Below are positions 14,247-15,444 of a stretch of DNA of 15,444 nt, piece after piece. Source of the stretch: JBOHER01 sp050701115 (lineage in GTDB: Bacteria; Actinomycetota; Actinomycetes; Mycobacteriales; Pseudonocardiaceae); contig JBOHER010000181.1 in NCBI GenBank assembly GCA_050701115.1, forward strand, positions 1-15,444. The letters are read 5' to 3'. The notes beneath the pieces were generated by a model that saw only the letters and a program-made list of their open reading frames with translations, did no database searches and was not told the DNA's origin. Within the stretch, counting starts at the first letter, position 1. Each line of letters begins with the position of its first letter. Made by a program: the position numbers and the translations under genes.

Positions 14247-14262
14247 TGTCTGCGGCGACCAC

Positions 14263-15444
14263 TCAGGCGTGTGCCGCCATCCCTTCCGGCAGCGGTTCGT
14301 AGCGGGCGAAGTGGCGCTCGAAGGTCGCGGTACCCGAGGTCATCGAGCGCAGGTCGTTGGCATAACGCAGCAACTCGGTCGCGGGCACCTGGGCGCGGAT
14401 CACGGTATGACCGCCGCTGGCCGCCTCGGTGCCCAGCACCCTGCCCCGGCGAGCCGACAGATCACCGAGCACCGTGCCGAGATGCTCATCGGGCAACCGG
14501 ACGGCGACCTCGTCGAGCGGTTCCAGCAGGGTGATCTTCCCGGTTGCCGCTGCGTCCTTGAGCGCGAGCGCGCCCGCGGTCTGGAACGCGGCGTCGGAGG
14601 AGTCCACGCTGTGCGCCTTGCCGTCGACCAGGGTGACCCTGATGTCCACCACGGGATGACCGTCGAGCAGTCCCTTGGCCAGCTGTGCCCGCACGCCCTT
14701 CTCCACGCTCGGGATGAACTGATGGGGCACCGTCCCGCCGACGATCTTGTCGACGAACTCGAACCCCTCCCCACGGGGTAGCGGCTCCACCTGGATGTCG
14801 CAGACCGCGTACTGACCGTGTCCGCCGGACTGTTTGACGTGCCTGCCGTGACCACGAGCCGGACCGGCGAACGTCTCGCGCAGGGGGATCCGCACGTCCT
14901 CGGTGCCGATGTCGGCGCCGCCCGCCCGCAGCCGGGACAGCGCCACATCGGCGTGTGCCTCGCCCATGCACCACAGCACCAGTTGGTTGGTCTCGGCGTT
15001 GCGTTCCAGCCGCAAGGTCGGATCGCCTGCGACCAGGCGCGCCAGGTTGCGGGCGAGGGCATCCTCGTCGCTGCGGTTATTGGCGACGACGGCGATCGGC
15101 AGCAACGGTTCCGGCATCGTCCACGGCGCCATCAGCAGCGGATCGTCCGGAGAGGACACGGTGTCGCCGGTCTCGGCCGAACCGATCTTGGTCAGCGCGC
15201 ACAGATCACCGGCGACGCAGTAGGGCACCTCGTGCAGGTCGGCACCCAACGGCGAATACAGGTGCGCCACCCGTTCGTCGACGTCGTGATCGGCGTGGCC
15301 GCGCTCGGCGAGGCCGTGCCCGGACACGTGTACCGCGGTCTCGGGTCGGAGCGTGCCGGAGAACACCCGGACCAGCGAGACCCTGCCGACGTAGGAGTCC
15401 ATCGTGGTGCGCACGACCTCGGCTGCGAGCGGGCCGTTCGGATC
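14263..15444 (-). CDS. Elongation factor G-like protein EF-G2, C-terminal 393 residues (5' end outside window)
   Basis: The frame enters from the right edge (DPNGPLAAEVV) and ends TGA 14263. It shows the end of domain II (SYVGRVSLVRVFSGTLRPE), domain III (LVLWCMGEAHADVALSRL), domain IV with KQSGGHGQYAVCDIQVEPLP, FVDKIVGGTVPHQFIPSVEK and SVDSSDAAFQTAGALALKDA, and domain V (LLEPLDEVAVRLPDEHLG, then SARRGRVLG). EF-G drives ribosome translocation. This sequence matches the actinobacterial paralogue (FusA2/EF-G2) rather than the main FusA, for example VKQSGGHGQYA and the divergent domain III. The GTPase domain, with the P-loop and switch regions that would show activity, lies outside the window. 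It converges on the PIM operon and probably has no functional link to it. Confidence 0.9.
   Translation of the reverse strand, partial: DPNGPLAAEVVRTTMDSYVGRVSLVRVFSGTLRPETAVHVSGHGLAERGHADHDVDERVAHLYSPLGADLHEVPYCVAGDLCALTKIGSAETGDTVSSPDDPLLMAPWTMPEPLLPIAVVANNRSDEDALARNLARLVAGDPTLRLERNAETNQLVLWCMGEAHADVALSRLRAGGADIGTEDVRIPLRETFAGPARGHGRHVKQSGGHGQYAVCDIQVEPLPRGEGFEFVDKIVGGTVPHQFIPSVEKGVRAQLAKGLLDGHPVVDIRVTLVDGKAHSVDSSDAAFQTAGALALKDAAATGKITLLEPLDEVAVRLPDEHLGTVLGDLSARRGRVLGTEAASGGHTVIRAQVPATELLRYANDLRSMTSGTATFERHFARYEPLPEGMAAHA

Noticed and set aside
14093..14302. 69-codon plus-strand ORF after the LemA-like gene
   Set aside because: It contains both intergenic hairpins, runs antisense into the end of EF-G2, and has no recognisable domain. 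The ATG after GGCAGACTT could be leaderless, but coding evidence is weak.

Overview
The window is about two thirds G+C, with strongly G/C-biased third codon positions, frequent GTG starts and several 4-base stop/start overlaps. It also carries a phosphatidylinositol-mannoside (PIM) gene set. Together these point to a high-G+C actinobacterium, most likely of the Pseudonocardiaceae or a neighbouring family. The family-level placement is inference; I see no rRNA or other decisive marker.

Positions 1-9301 (minus strand) hold the promoter-proximal part of an exopolysaccharide or capsule operon. In transcription order it reads: two successive Wzz-type polysaccharide co-polymerases (7910-9301 and 6420-7913), an AlgD-like nucleotide-sugar 6-dehydrogenase (5095-6423), a GT4 glycosyltransferase (3890-5098), an AsnB-type glutamine amidotransferase/amide synthetase (1923-3872), and a fused 'bi-domain' dehydrogenase/Gfo-Idh-MocA oxidoreductase (1-1910) that runs off the left edge. 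The first four genes overlap by 4 bases at each junction and the last two follow within 12-17 bases, so this looks like one transcript. The enzymes suggest that a nucleotide sugar is oxidised to a uronate, may be amidated, is assembled by glycosyltransferases, and is polymerised under control of the Wzz-like pair. Both Wzz-like proteins carry a cytoplasmic domain that resembles a bacterial tyrosine kinase but has no P-loop and no tyrosine tail.

Positions 9302-9457 are the divergent control region between the operon and a marR gene (9458-9964). A perfect 8+8-base palindrome lies just upstream of marR, followed by a TATCAT -10 box placed so that marR could be transcribed without a leader. Positions 9965-10867 are sparse: a doubtful 39-codon ORF, an imperfect 22-base palindrome, a small membrane-protein gene that appears broken by a frameshift, and a hairpin at its end.

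Positions 10868-14077 (plus strand) hold pgsA (phosphatidylinositol-phosphate synthase), patA (PIM acyltransferase), pimA (first PIM mannosyltransferase) and a small LemA-like membrane protein. All are joined by 4-base overlaps. This is the conserved envelope-lipid operon: PI-phosphate synthesis, mannosylation and acylation. A convergent hairpin region (14078-14262) separates it from the minus-strand C-terminal two thirds of an EF-G-like translation factor (EF-G2), which runs off the right edge. No tRNA, rRNA, CRISPR array or insertion sequence was seen.
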